Source of the DNA: Eopsaltria australis
Lineage: Eukaryota > Chordata > Aves > Passeriformes > Petroicidae
Length of the DNA: 64,000 nt
NCBI GenBank assembly: GCA_034509425.1
Contig: JAVTVJ010000076.1
Location: 6,014,001 to 6,078,000 of the forward strand
Direction of reading: 5' to 3'
Shown: positions 11,101 through 23,411 of the stretch, in pieces
Position numbering within the stretch: position 1 is the stretch's first letter
Layout: each line of letters starts with the position of its first letter
Position numbers and translations under genes: made by a program
Notes under the pieces: generated by a model
Told to the model about the DNA's origin: nothing
The model's input: only the letters and a program-made list of their open reading frames with translations
The model's database searches: none

Positions 11101-13672
11101 GTTTTCTTGCACTGATTTCTGAGAGAAGTTGGAATTGCATATTGGGGAAAGGCCTTTCTTTAAAACAACACCCCCTGACCTTGTGATGACACAAATAGGT
11201 ATGTCTCTTTATGTTTCAGAAAGGGAGGAATTTTATAATAGAAAAAAAAGTCATAAGATTATCATCCCAAGGTTTATAGAAAAATTAAGACAGGGGGTTT
11301 TATTTGCAGAAAAATCTTGAGAATAGGACTCCTGTCATTCCTTTTAATAATTATTGCTGCCTGTTACAAGATGTTTCAAGTTTAAATATATGCTAAAGGT
11401 GGCATAATAGAGTGAATGGTATTAATAGAGTTCTAATTCTATTTTAATCTAATACATATTCTGTATGCCTTTTTGTTCCCCTGCCCATTTATCTACTTCT
11501 GTAGTATTACTTTTTGCATGCTAATTAGGTCAAAGTGAGACTCATTTTCTCTGTAAGACTGTATAATTCATGGCATCAATAAAATTATGGGTGTAATGAA
11601 AGTAGCAAGACTTCACAAGATAGAGCCAGTACCTCTGAGACCCAGTGGTCACTGTTCATAGCATCAAGTGGATAAACATTTGTCCTTAAAACTCATCTCT
11701 AGGTACCATTCATTCCTTTTGACATAAAACATTTTTACTACTGAGCAAAGACTGCCTAAATGCTGGAGTTTTTTCTGTATCCCTCAATACGCTGTTCCAA
11801 GTTAGAACCAGTATGACTTCTTCTGAACAGTTGTTCGCTAGAATATAATATGAATGGAGACTCACAAAAAATGCTCTTTAGAAAGCACATGTGGAACAGG
11901 CACAAGTGTTCTGTCTAGTTTTGACCTGCAGCTGGCAGAGATCTGAGGTGTTTCCTGTCTTTTCTCATGCCCATCCCTCTCCATCTGGCTTTTTGGAGGC
12001 TTTTAGGAATTATCTCTATCATCTGCACTTATCAGCTTCCAAAACACATCTCAAACCCAGTCAATATGCAACTTTCAGAATTGTATCAGCCATGGCCAGA
12101 ATTAAAATTCATAGCCGAAGGTTCACGAGTTCATTAACCAAACCATATAAATATGCATACTTCTCTGAGTGCCAGGACTATTTCTCGTTTTTATTCCTCC
12201 ATTTTTTAGACAATGTCCTTCCCAATTCAGTGGACAGTATTTGAAATGTTGCTTCTCTGCCAAATGAATGATGAACACATTAATGACCAGTGTTTATCAC
12301 TGATAAATCTACAGAGTTACCCACAATACCCTGTTCCCAACTCCTGGCCCTGCACTGATGACAGTATAGGAAATACCATGCAACTCTGTCACCTTTGAGA
12401 CCTGAAAGTAAAAGTCTGGAGACAGAGCTCTAGATAAGTAATGGTGCCTGGGGACTTTCCTGTTCATAGATTTCTGAGTAAAAATGAAAAAATGAGATAA
12501 CACACTTACACTTTTTACTGCCCATCCAGAAGCACTGCATTTGCAAAGGGTGCAAGGCAAGAAAACAGCCACAGCCCTGAAAACCAAGACAGATTTCTGT
12601 TCACATCCTCCTCACTCCTGGATCCAGTGTTAAGTTGAATCAGGGAGAAGCACTTATTTGCTAAATATTGCAATTTCTATAAATTTAATTCAAAAGTGGA
12701 ATGGAATGGTAAAAAATATTTATTACTCCCAGAATCCTGATGTTGTTTAATGTTAAGTAATCAGTAGTGTTAAGGATGGGAAAAGTTGTAGGCATGAAAA
12801 AAGGCATTGAGTATGGATTTAAGAAAATATTTTCAGGAGAAATCCTCCTGCTTGTTTGCATGTCTGGGTTGTTCTTTATTTTTACATTTTTAATATTTAA
12901 TTTATAAAGCCAGTTTCCTACTGATGGCCAAGAAGATATTGAAAATAATTCTTACTGCTTTTCCCAGATATTCCATGTCATACTTTTCCAACTACTGCAG
13001 TGTGTGACACTTCACCTGAAGTCCTCATCCCCAGGAATCTCTGCTACTTACATTTGTACTACTAGGAACTCAGCTGTTATACTACACATTGCAACAGTGA
13101 TAAGGTTTTTGTAGGAAGGAATATTTTTAATTGGCTTGTATGCAAGAGTAATTCATTCTATGAAGTGATTATCATTTTTCTTAAATGTGCTTCTAGATGA
13201 CCACTTCTCATGATCAGAAGTATTAGAAAGAGTAATATTTAGCCTTAACAAGCAATTGAGTCTGTTTTCCCTTACTTCCAGTGCCAGACATGTACCAGGA
13301 GTAGCTAGCTCATAATACAGAATAATTTAGAGTTTCCAAGCAGCACTAACAATATCACAAATATATAATAAGTTATTAACTTCATTTCAAAAAGTCATTA
13401 GAGGCTAGCACAATGTTTCTTAAGCATTGACCTGGCCTTTTTTAATAGGAATGCAATAAAAAGGCAGTGAAACCTTGAAAATTATGACAAATTCAGCTTT
13501 GAAATGAGATACTAGTTTTTCAGTGATGAGGTTAAACCAATATTGGAAGAGGTCTACTAGAAGAGCTAGTAGAAACGACAGTGCTTCAAGTTGGAAAGCA
13601 AAATTGAATAACTTTTAAAATAAAGTGCTTTATCAAGTTTCTAATAGAAATTCTGTGGTGGATGCAAGTGAA
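8191..13672. other. Unique AT-rich intronic sequence
   Basis: No exon, RNA gene or recognisable interspersed repeat was seen, apart from possible U3 remnants of the preceding LTR-like block up to about 8500. Homopolymer A or T runs are frequent. The open frames near 11891-12400 are short and unlike any family I know. Confidence 0.55.
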
Positions 13673-13708
13673 TGTGTGTGTGTGTGTGTGCATGTGCATG
13701 TGCATATA
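13673..13708. repeat. (TG)n / (CATGTG)n microsatellite
   Basis: Nine uninterrupted TG units pass into imperfect CATGTG units and then CATATA. Confidence 0.9.
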
Positions 13709-16700
13709 CCTGTGCTGAGAGAGAGTAAAACTTGCTTGTCTTCTAAATAATTTTGAGTTGCATTAATCCCTGTTGTCCCCACACACACCTTCCACATTCC
13801 CCCTGGGTGCTCATTGACAGCATAGCAAGCTCTCTAGTCCCCACTTTCATAGACCTGCTCAAAAGTTGCTCAATGTCCCATCAAATTATCAGGCTAGATG
13901 TGTTCAGGAATTTTTCTTCCTTTACTGTCCTACAACCACATGAGCAAAATTGAATAAAAACTAGATTGTTGTTTCATGTCCAGCCCTATTCCAAGAAATA
14001 GCACCTAGTGCTTTTACCCCTAAGGAATATCAAGTTCAAACCTTCTGACAGAATCTAATTTACAGGTTGCCTCCTACCTATAGAAATATAACATAGTAGT
14101 AAGAAAAATCTTAAATTGCAGATAATTTTTGCAGTAAATAACAGAGAAAAACACCACATGGTATGTCAAGATATTTGGGGAAAAAAAACTCAACAACAAC
14201 AAAAAAAATATCTTCAAGGGGATATTATGTAAGTATTTTTCACTGCTCAATTCCAGCTTGGGTAGCAAACATATTATTGCAAAAGTTCTCTGTGTCCTTG
14301 AGACTTCCAGAGTTTACTTTTCTTTGGTTAAAAGTTCCAGTCAGGACTCTTCAAGTGGTGTATTGTCAAGTGTGTATGGTGGTCTCTTCCATTTTTACCT
14401 AGCATGGTCAAATATACTTGATGACAACAAGGGATTGAATTGACAAACAACGGACCACATTTTTGGAGTAAATGAAACCTCCTGGTTCTTTCAAATGTAA
14501 AAGCTTTTTATAGGAAATAGCACCACAGAAACGAATTTCTACCACGAACTGAAAAAATTTAAAGAATAAAAGATGGAAGTAATTGTTTCACTTTTGGGGA
14601 AAAAAAATCAGAATGTGTATAAAACCTTCAGAAATGATCCGGGGAGATAAACTCCTTGCTGTGTTTGAATGAAAAGTCATGTACTTACTAAAGTTGTAAA
14701 CTTCCAACAATGATGTGATTTTCTTCCCACAGTTGAAGTCCAAAGCTATTCTATATATGATGATTATCTGTGTTAGAAGGTAACACATAAGATAACCTGC
14801 CTTCTTGCAAATATTCTCTGCTCCCTAGATGGTAACTATCTTTTTCTTTCAGACTTTCCTCTCAGAGTAATGGCAGTAGGTTAAACTCTGAGCAATCTTA
14901 GGCAATATGAAGTTAATACTTGTTGTCTATATCATGCCTGAAGTCTTCATATGCAAAAGAAACCCCACCTATGAGGTTTCACTTTTATTTGTTTATTTGT
15001 TTATCAGTTGATTATGTGAAAAGTTTTCTTACCCCTTGAAAACACAGCTACTCTTTAGAGTCACCCCAAAAAAGTAACCATCAACCCCAGTGTTGAGAAC
15101 CTTATTGTCATTTGGAAAAATTACTAAATTATGTAAGAGTAAAATCTGTCAGTTTCTCCACATGGCAGAAAAGCTGGCTGATGTGGAGAGGTCACGTATC
15201 TAATAATGAATAAATACTCTTCATGGCTATGTGAGCTGATGAGCGTAGGTAGTTATGAGTAAACCTCTTGCTGTTCCAGCCTTAAAGATGCACTTGTCAA
15301 CTCTATACTGCCTTTGTTTAAATTGGTGCTAGCAGTTCAGTGGCAGCAATTTCTTAACTGCACTGTAACTAAATCTCTTTCCCAAACTGAATAAAAATAA
15401 AGTGTGAAAAATAAATCTTTCTCCTGTCAGAAAGTAGGATACATGCATACACAGTTCTGTGATAAGACAGGGGGAGGCAGTTTATCAAGCTCCGTTCAGC
15501 TCTGGGACTGCTAACTGCTTTGCTCAGTGGACTGCTTTGATAGGGAGGCTTTTCCCTATTAAGTGCAGTAGTGTGAAAATGTTGATAATAGTGAAGAACA
15601 TATCCTGCAATTTTGGCTTTTATTCAACATGGCTAGGTGTGCTATGTACCGAGACCCCTTCAGCAGTGGTTTCAGTTTGCTTCTTTGGATTTATCAACCT
15701 TAATGCTGGGTATTCAAGTAGAAAGGCTTTTTCTAGTATTTTGTTAAATACTCCGTCAAAGCTGGTTTTGATTGAAATATTTCTGCAGTTCTGTGTTGGG
15801 GGAGTGAGGAGGTTGTGTAGTTTTTTATGTTTTAATCTTAGCATCCCTACAGCTAATACAGTGAGCTCAGTGTTTAAACTGCTCCTGTTCCATTGATGTC
15901 CACTGGGGTGTGACCCTGTGGTGAGTGCACCATGGCCTGTGCTTGCCCTTAATATGGTGTGCAACTGTGAAAAGGGAGTGTTGTAGTCATGGCACTATAG
16001 CTAGTGTCCATTTAGCTCAGTGCAAAGCTGTAGGTGGTTTGCTGTGGCTCACCACACAGCCATTAAGAGTATCATCTCTGCTCAGCACAGAATTGCATGT
16101 GATAGTATTTAAACTCCCTATAACACTGTGAATGATAGTGCTCTCATTTTGTCCAGGAAAAAATGTGAAGACAGGCATTCTGACTGAGCCAGTGATTTAA
16201 GTGAGTTAGGTAAAAAAAGAATATAATCTCATCATCTGCGAGAGGATGTGGCATCACTGAAATTTACTATTGATTTTAAAGTGATTAAAAAAGAACAATG
16301 GATCACAGAGTCAGCCATTTTAGAAGAAAAAGATGAGTAAGTTCATAAATATTTCCTGACATTAGCACAGTGTAACTTAGCAGTTCTGAATCCCTGTCTA
16401 GGGATGCTGTTTTTCTCTAAGCCCTGTGGAAACTACTCTTAAATGAGTTGCTTGGTCTAGATGATTCTCCAACTGTTTTTCACTTGTCATTGAAGCCCTA
16501 CCCTGTTCAAAAAGTTAAAAGTGAAAAACTTCTCAAAAATTATTTTAGAATGTAAAACACACAGCAATAAAATGTAGAATTAAAATATGCTGAAATAATA
16601 GAATACAGAAATGAATGCTTTTTGTCTCATAGCTATTTTTTTGCTAAGATATTGTAAAGTCAGGTTTGTGATGATCTGTTCTAAATCTACATATATTGCA

Positions 16701-18756
16701 GATGGGCAGAGGGTGAGGACTGAAGTGATTACATCTGCAGAAAAATAAACGCCCTCTGATTTGGTGAACTTACCCACCAGGAGTTACATGAAACATTACC
16801 ATTTTGTAGAGTTTACACTTGTACCTGTCATTTACTTATAACTCAAAGTAGTATATTCTTCTGTTTGTAACACATTTTTTCTTTGCTAATTCATATTGTT
16901 TGATGACCATTTTAGATAGGATTTTTAAAATAATAGAATTTGTATCTTCCATTTGCCCAGCAGTTCTTAAAAGTTTGTAACAGTGTTTGATGTATCACTT
17001 TAATGAGCTTAATATTCATAGCTATGGAAAAAGATCATGAATAATTTATAAATTGGGCAACTCAGACAGGAATGGGCACAGTGAAATGAACAAGAAACCA
17101 TTACAGATCTTTCCTTACATTAATTTCACCATTGATTTGACTCATTGGGTGAAATGGGGCCTAGTGCTGGACTTAGTCACCTTAACACATGATTCAGTTT
17201 GTATAACTCCTGATATGGATTGTTTACAATTGGATTACCTTTAATATCTAATAGGAGACAGTACAAGGAAAAAGAACAATCTAAAAGTTGACCAGTTTGT
17301 ATTTCTAGACTTCTACTGTTCTCTTGATGTTTGCATCATAATTGTTTAAGAACTTTTAAACTGTGCCTTTAAGGATATCAAAAGAAATGTCAAATACTGG
17401 GTTTAGCAAGATATCCTATGTGTGCTCCTTTGCATTTCAGAATTTCCCATTAGATTAGATTGAGGAATGAAAAAAGTAAGTTTGTTAAAAAGTGAAAGAA
17501 AAGATAGTTCCTCTAAAACTCTCTCACTCTTCTCTGTTCTGCTCAGTATGGTCTTAAACAATGTCTATAATTTATACTCTATTCTGGTAGTTAAGGCTAT
17601 AAGTTTGCGTGTCTCCCAACTTGCACAGGAAAACGAGTACCATAGTGCAGTCTGGCAGCACAGTAGACATGCCAAACTATTATAAGAAAAATTAAGTAGG
17701 AGATCTAAAGCTAAAAATTAGCCTTCTGATTGTGTAGCATATGAAAAAAAATCATTCTATTCAATACCATTTCCGAGGATATTTTTTACTTTTGTATTTC
17801 TTTTAGTCAGTTGCCCTTATATTTGTTGGTAAGGTTTAAAAATACCTGCGATAAGAATTTTTATGACAAGCAAGATACTCTTAAAATTATTAAATTAATT
17901 ATTTTTTAATGTAAAACTAGAGAAAATTATGATTTAAAATATTTCTAATTCTTCGCAATACTTTAAAAGGGGGAAATTATTTAGTTTCCACTTTGATAAG
18001 GTATAGTTTGTCATAAATTATAGAGTTCTGTAATGAACTTTTATTAATTAACCTCATTTTTACATTACTCATGTCAGTGAAAAAGTTCATTTTAAAATAC
18101 TAATTAATCTTCAAAATACAGCAAAAGCACAGGCCTTTCTAGAAAGGCTTCCCATTTACAATCTGAGTCTTCCTGGAACATTTTTATTATCTCTGTTCTA
18201 GGGAGCACTTAAATAAATTTCTTCTTTCCCTCTTTTACTCACACATTTCCATCACTTTTCCTTCTACAAAAGCTAGTATGGGAAGTCTTATATTATTTCA
18301 TTTCACTGTGTAAACAGTGCTGAATAATATTCTGAGAAGCTCAAAATTCCTAAAATATTTGGAGGTATCAAATAGACATATTATTTATCTGTATAAAGAA
18401 TATAAAGATTTCAGTGATTTATTGGACTGGCTCAAGGGAGAACAGTCTTACTAAAGATACAATTAAGCACACCGGTTTTGGTATTTTCTTGCTGTTTAAG
18501 AAATGAGAAATTGTAAAGTAAAAAACCTAGCTCTAGACCCAAAATGCTTTAATGAATATTTTTTGGCATGAAATAAAAGTAAAGGATTAAAAATAGATCT
18601 ATGTCCTATTTTTAAATCCATCAAGAATATTAATGTATATGAAGAGAAATTCATCAAATCTGCTTTCCAAGGCTCTGATCACTATATTCTCATAATTAAT
18701 TTCAAAGTAAATTTGTCTAGCATTTGCTTAATTTGTTTAGAAGTGATGCCTTTTTC
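13709..18756. other. Unique AT-rich intronic sequence
   Basis: No supported gene. A longer open stretch on both strands around 15580-15960 has no recognisable domain, and its apparent starts are mostly non-ATG codons. I see no splice-bounded exon. Confidence 0.5.
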
Positions 18757-19041
18757 TGGTCTTAGGAAATAAAGGCTCAGACACGGTTAGAAGGTTGCGG
18801 GTCGTTTACCTCGGTATTTTAATAGGATCCCGTTCGATGGCTTCTGCCGTCCAGGTAGAACGCGTCGCAAAACCCCCTTCACCCCAGTCGAGTATACAAT
18901 TAAAGACTCTACACATTAGCATATCTACCAGGAGGGCCCAATAAGGGGCTTGGGTGGGCTAACTTCTAGTTTACAAAATCTGTCCTACTAGGAGACCTTG
19001 AGGGCTCACGAAAACAGAGTGTTTGGTCTTCTAGCTCTACG

Positions 19042-19090
19042 TGGTTTCAGAGGTGTTTAGTCTATTGGCCTGCTAAACACCATGAAACCA
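19042..19090. repeat. Two-tier stem-loop inside the CpG-rich element
   Basis: TGGTTTCA (19042-19049) pairs with TGAAACCA (19083-19090). Inside it GTGTTTAG (19053-19060) pairs with CTAAACAC (19073-19080). The bulge is 3 versus 2 nt and the loop is 12 nt. All 16 base pairs are perfect. Confidence 0.85.
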
Positions 19091-19112
19091 GGCTAAACTA
19101 TCACCTAAAGCA

Positions 19113-19140
19113 TCACAAGTATGCATGCTAATACTTGTGA
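19113..19140. repeat. 10-bp inverted repeat
   Basis: TCACAAGTAT and ATACTTGTGA flank the 8-nt loop GCATGCTA. It lies 22 bp from the two-tier stem-loop, at the edge of the CpG-rich element, and may mark its terminus. Confidence 0.85.
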
Positions 19141-22100
19141 ATATAGGGAACAGTGTAAGAAATATTCAGAAGAAAAGCAGAAAAAATCCTTCAGGCATCA
19201 GAAGTAACCAGTACAAAAAAAATTAGCAATTGATGAGGTCACTTCTGGTTGTGAGTCTTGAAACCTGCCTTTGCTCTGGTTGCAAAGGCATATCTGCAAG
19301 ACATTACATTGTCTGCCCAAGTTACTGCAACACTGTAAAAGGATTGACAGGTCTTTAAGACTTTGTGTTCTGAGAACTTTTTGGACATAATTTTAGAATT
19401 TTTTTCAGCTGAACCTAGAGTATGTGTTTTATTCCATACAGAGGCAAGCATGGAAGTTGTTTTGTTCTTGTGTTCAGTGAGACATGATCACAGCTGGCAG
19501 TGATACTCATAGTTGTCCTCTTTCCTAAATTTAAATTGCAAATGGATAAACACTTAAATTTGCTTTTAAGCTTTTATTATTAATTCCAAGAATCACACTC
19601 TTAGAGACAATTAATCCTCAAGGCCATACCCTACCTAAGTAAACAAGGCCCCATGTTCTTGGTGTAAGAGTACAGCAAAATTACAAATCAGATTTTGCAA
19701 CACATCATATTATTGTACCAGTAGGAAAAAATTGCTATTAATTAGTTTGCAATTAGTCCTTCTTTTTTATAATCTCAGCATATTAAATATTGATGGAATT
19801 AATAGATTACCAGCTTCATCTTAATGGTGTCAAACAGGCCAAAATGCAAATAGGGTTTGCTTTAATGGGATTTATTGATTTATGTGCATATGCTTTTTAA
19901 TCATTTTTGTGCTTGACCCAAACAATTGCTTTATATTTTAGTTCATAAAGAACTAAAATATCAGGTATTAGTTGCTTAAAAAAGTCTCCACCATGCAATT
20001 TTTAGGATTTGCAAATAGAGCTGTTTCTGTATGTCTCTCACGTGCTGCACCACATTCTTCTAACAGCAAGTCAATATTACTTTACTTCTTGCTTCAAACT
20101 GAAAAAGTAAATTTCAGGGACTGCATTGAAATACTGAGGCTCAGAAAATGAGACATTGTGCTGCTTAGAATATGTAGAGATGTTGGTATAACCTATTTCA
20201 AGATATCTCCATGTGCTTCTTAGGAAACATTCAAATGTCACAGATTAATAAATGTCAGAAAGGGTTTTATTTAGACTTCTAAAACAAGTTTTAGAATTTT
20301 GACCTGTAGCTCCTGCAATTGACAAGCTAGTCAAATAATCTGAGATAAGGCAATAACTGTCCTGGTCTCTGTATGCCCTCAACCAGGCCCAAAGAACATT
20401 TCTGTAAATAAGAAGTAGAGCCAGCCAGGGATATTTTCCTCTGAGATGAAGTAGAGACAAGAATCTTCTTGTAGCAGCATGTATAGCTGCATGACTTTGA
20501 TCTTGAATTTGCAGGAATATGAATTTCAGGTAACCCTCTTGTCTTTAAAAAATAAACCAAATGGGAAAAAAAGGGGGGGGGAAAAAGAAAAACAATTGTT
20601 AAATAGATGCTGATCCTTCAATAGAGTCTTCATTATATCTTGGATGAGCTGATTAACTTTGTAGAAATTACTCACTCTCTTTCTATTTGTGACAAAGTGA
20701 ATTTAGTCTCATCTGGTGCGTGTAATTTAGTGCTCATTTTTTTTGGCAGGATTAAATCAAAACCATCTCTTCTACAAATGCACTAGTGTGGATTTCTATT
20801 AGATAGATTTGTGTCAAATCACTGCTCAAATCTAACTTCTACTGCTTTTTCCTGAGATTTTTAAAACTCTGAATAAATTTACTCTCTTGCTGCCCCACTC
20901 TGCCACCCCCTCCACCACCTCAACTGGTAACAGAGATTCACCAAGAAAATGTTACAGCTCTAGGGATGAGAGATTTTTTTCCTCTTAATTTTGTTGAATC
21001 ACACATTCCAAATTGTTAAAATAAAATTTACAACACCCTGCTGTCTTAACAGTAAACTTCCTTTCCCTAATGAAACTAAATCCATGCAGTATGACTGGAG
21101 AGTAACTCCTTTGGTACTTGCTAAATTCAAAATGGATAGAGGTGTAAAAACCTTAACAGATCATGTACAAATATAGATTTTTCAGAAAGGTAAGGAAAGA
21201 TTTAGAGTAATATATTCTCAGTTAATCAGCCAACTACAGAATTCTAATTATCTCATATGTGGATACAAAGATGAGATATATATATAGACATAGAGATTCC
21301 ATTTCTAAAAGTTCTGCAGATACATTGCAAAACTGTACCTCTGCTATGTTTAACTCTAGACAACCAAACAAATTAATTAATCTTGTAAACAGAAGCCCTA
21401 TGCAGAAATTATTTTGATATCTACAGGGTTGGTTTGTGCTTGCTTTTGAATTAAGATGAAGTTCTGCTAAAATATGTGTTGCTTTGTAAATCTGATATAT
21501 ATATATATATGTATATTTGCTTTGCACATCATCCTTCTATTTAAGAGTTTTGGAAGTAAGTGGATATAATTTTACTTCCTATACTAGATATTTAATTCAG
21601 GCATATTAAATTAGGAATCTGTCCTCCAGGTATCGTCCACAAAGACAAGAATAACACTCCAGAGAGATTATTTTAGTGTACAGGTTGCAACCCTTATTAA
21701 TCATTCTCATTAGTATCCTTACAATGTGGAGTAGTTCTCACACTGTATACTCTTTCACACATTTCTCTTTTCCACGGGTCCCACAGTTTTTTTCCGCATA
21801 AAATCAGACATATAGAAATAATTACTCAAAATCAGCCAATTTTTAGTTATGAAATACGGATTTTCTCATGTAATGAAATTATTAAAACCCTGAACGCAGT
21901 TTTCTAAGTTTTCCTACCTATTTCTAATGAAAGTGACAAAATTCTTAAGTTAGTACAAATTTTGATATCTGGAAGTACATAACAATGAACATTTAGTGCA
22001 CTGATACTTCTATTTCATTTCACTGTCAAAGTTAGATAAATAGTGTTCTCCTTGGCTGTCACTTCTTTTTTAGATGAAACAATGGAAGTATTTCTTGTGC

Positions 22101-22796
22101 TTAATTTGAAATTAATAAGAAAAAAGGAATCAGAATATAATTAGTTAAGCATATTTCTGTCAGACAGAATTTAGATAATGGTTAACAAAGCTAGAATTAC
22201 TATTGACATGTTGGAAAGACATATGCTAAAGAATATTTCTCTATATTTCCTCCTCGTACTTTTTTTTCAGATATTGTATGCACCTTCCCTTATTCAAGAA
22301 TAATGATGGTATTTACAGTGTTTTATGAGATAAGACAATAACATAATTTCAGAGTTCTGCAGCTGGTTTCACAAGACTGTTTGGGTAGATCTAGGAGGGA
22401 AGTCACTATTCTTTGATAAGGCAGCAAATCAAATTGTCTTACCAGTGTGTTAAAACAGGCACTGCCACTCCCACTGTTATTTCACAGTTTTTGGGAGTAT
22501 TTAGGGAAAACAGAGTAACGGATATTGGTAGATGTATAATTTCCAACTGCTCTTTCCCCTTGTTTCCCAAGTTTATTTTTTCTTGTCATTCAGCTAATTT
22601 TTGCATTCCTTTTCACATCATCTCTGTAAGTGTGAATTCTCAAAGTGAGCTGCACAACTGTGTGACAACAGAATAAGTAAAAGATGTTAAATGATTATAT
22701 TTATGGGAATGGAGTCCTTCAAACAAGTTTTCGGAATTAACTGAAGAGTTTAAATGCAAAAGCAAACTCTTCTTTGACCTGCACATTTTGGTGAAA
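19141..22796. other. Unique AT-rich intronic sequence
   Basis: No gene seen. It contains a perfect octamer ATGCAAAT at 19844-19851 within a homeobox-motif-rich stretch (about 19780-19930), a G9 run at 20573-20581, and TA-rich patches. Confidence 0.5.
21495..21510. repeat. (AT)n microsatellite
   Basis: Eight uninterrupted AT units, flanked by further TA-rich sequence. Confidence 0.85.
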
Positions 22797-22954
22797 TCAT
22801 AGAATCATAGAATGGTCTGGGTTGAAATGAACCTTAAAGATCATCTCATACTGATTCCCGTGCCATGGTCACCTCCCGCTAGACCAGGTTGCTCAGGGCC
22901 CCACAAAGCCTGCCCTTGACCACTTCCAAAGATTAGGCATTCACAACTTCTCTG
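22797..22954 (-). mobile_element. CR1 3' end fragment (antisense)
   Basis: It starts with the doubled CR1 terminal repeat (tcatagaatcatagaatgg on the + strand). The complement of the conserved CR1 3' UTR follows: ACCTTAAAGATCATCT, the GACCAGGTTGCTCAGGGCC block, and the CCTTGACCACTTCCAAAGAT block. It is 5'-truncated after about 158 bp, where an oppositely oriented CR1 begins. Confidence 0.95.
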
Positions 22955-22959
22955 CCAGT

Positions 22960-23411
22960 CCTGGTGGAGTCACACTTGGAGTGCTGTGTCCAGTTCCGGA
23001 CTCCCCAGCACAAGAAAGACATGGACACACTGAAGGCAGTCCAGGGAAGGGCCATGAAGTGAAGTCTCTGATGCAAAAAGTCTTAGAGATCTGGGTCTGT
23101 TCAGCCTGGAGAGGAGAAGGCTCAGGCCAACGTGATCAATGTCACTAGAATCTGAAAGGAGGGCTCAAAGGGGATGGAGTCCACTGACAGAAGAGACAGT
23201 CAGTACAAACTGAAACATCAGGAAACACTTTTTGTCTTCGAAGGTGACTGAGCACAGTTTGTGCAGAGAGGTTGTGTCTCTCTCCTTTGATCTATTCAAC
23301 AACTTCCTGTACATGATCCTGCACAACCAGCTCCGTGTGTCCTCTGTAGTATGGGGGTTGAACTAGACGACATCTGGAAGTCCCCTTCCAAACTTAGCCA
23401 ATCTGTGAATT
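22960..23411 (+). mobile_element. CR1 3' fragment (sense)
   Basis: It begins in the end of ORF2 (the ACTTGGAGTGCTGTGTCCAG block) and runs through the broken GLFSLEKRR-type region and the 3' UTR. It ends with GTTGAACTAGACGACATCTGG...CCCCTTCCAAACTTAGCCAATCTGTGA. Frames are disrupted. The terminal repeat is of the TCTGTGA type, unlike the TCTATGA type of its antisense neighbour, which suggests a different CR1 subfamily. Confidence 0.92.

Larger units (their letters stand above)
18757..19140 (-). mobile_element. CpG-rich LTR-like element, probable solo ERV LTR
   Basis: GC- and CpG-rich sequence stands out sharply from AT-rich flanks, suggesting a relatively young insertion. On the - strand the order resembles U3-R-U5. 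There is a CCTTATTGGG box at about 18940, a TTTAATTGTATAC box at about 18895, a GC-rich leader, an ATTAAA polyadenylation-type hexamer at about 18820, and an end near ...CTAAGACCA at 18757. The upstream part carries strong inverted repeats (19042-19090 and 19113-19140). No target-site duplication was confirmed and no protein is encoded, so the limits are approximate. A non-LTR or DNA-transposon origin is possible. Confidence 0.5.

Noticed and set aside
15459..15964. 145-codon + frame overlapping a 114-codon - frame
   Set aside because: The + frame starts at GTG. The composition is generic hydrophobic and no splice or promoter context is seen.
22797..23411. Single CR1 copy inverted by twin priming
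   Set aside because: Twin priming leaves only one 3' terminus, and here each half has its own, with different terminal repeats.
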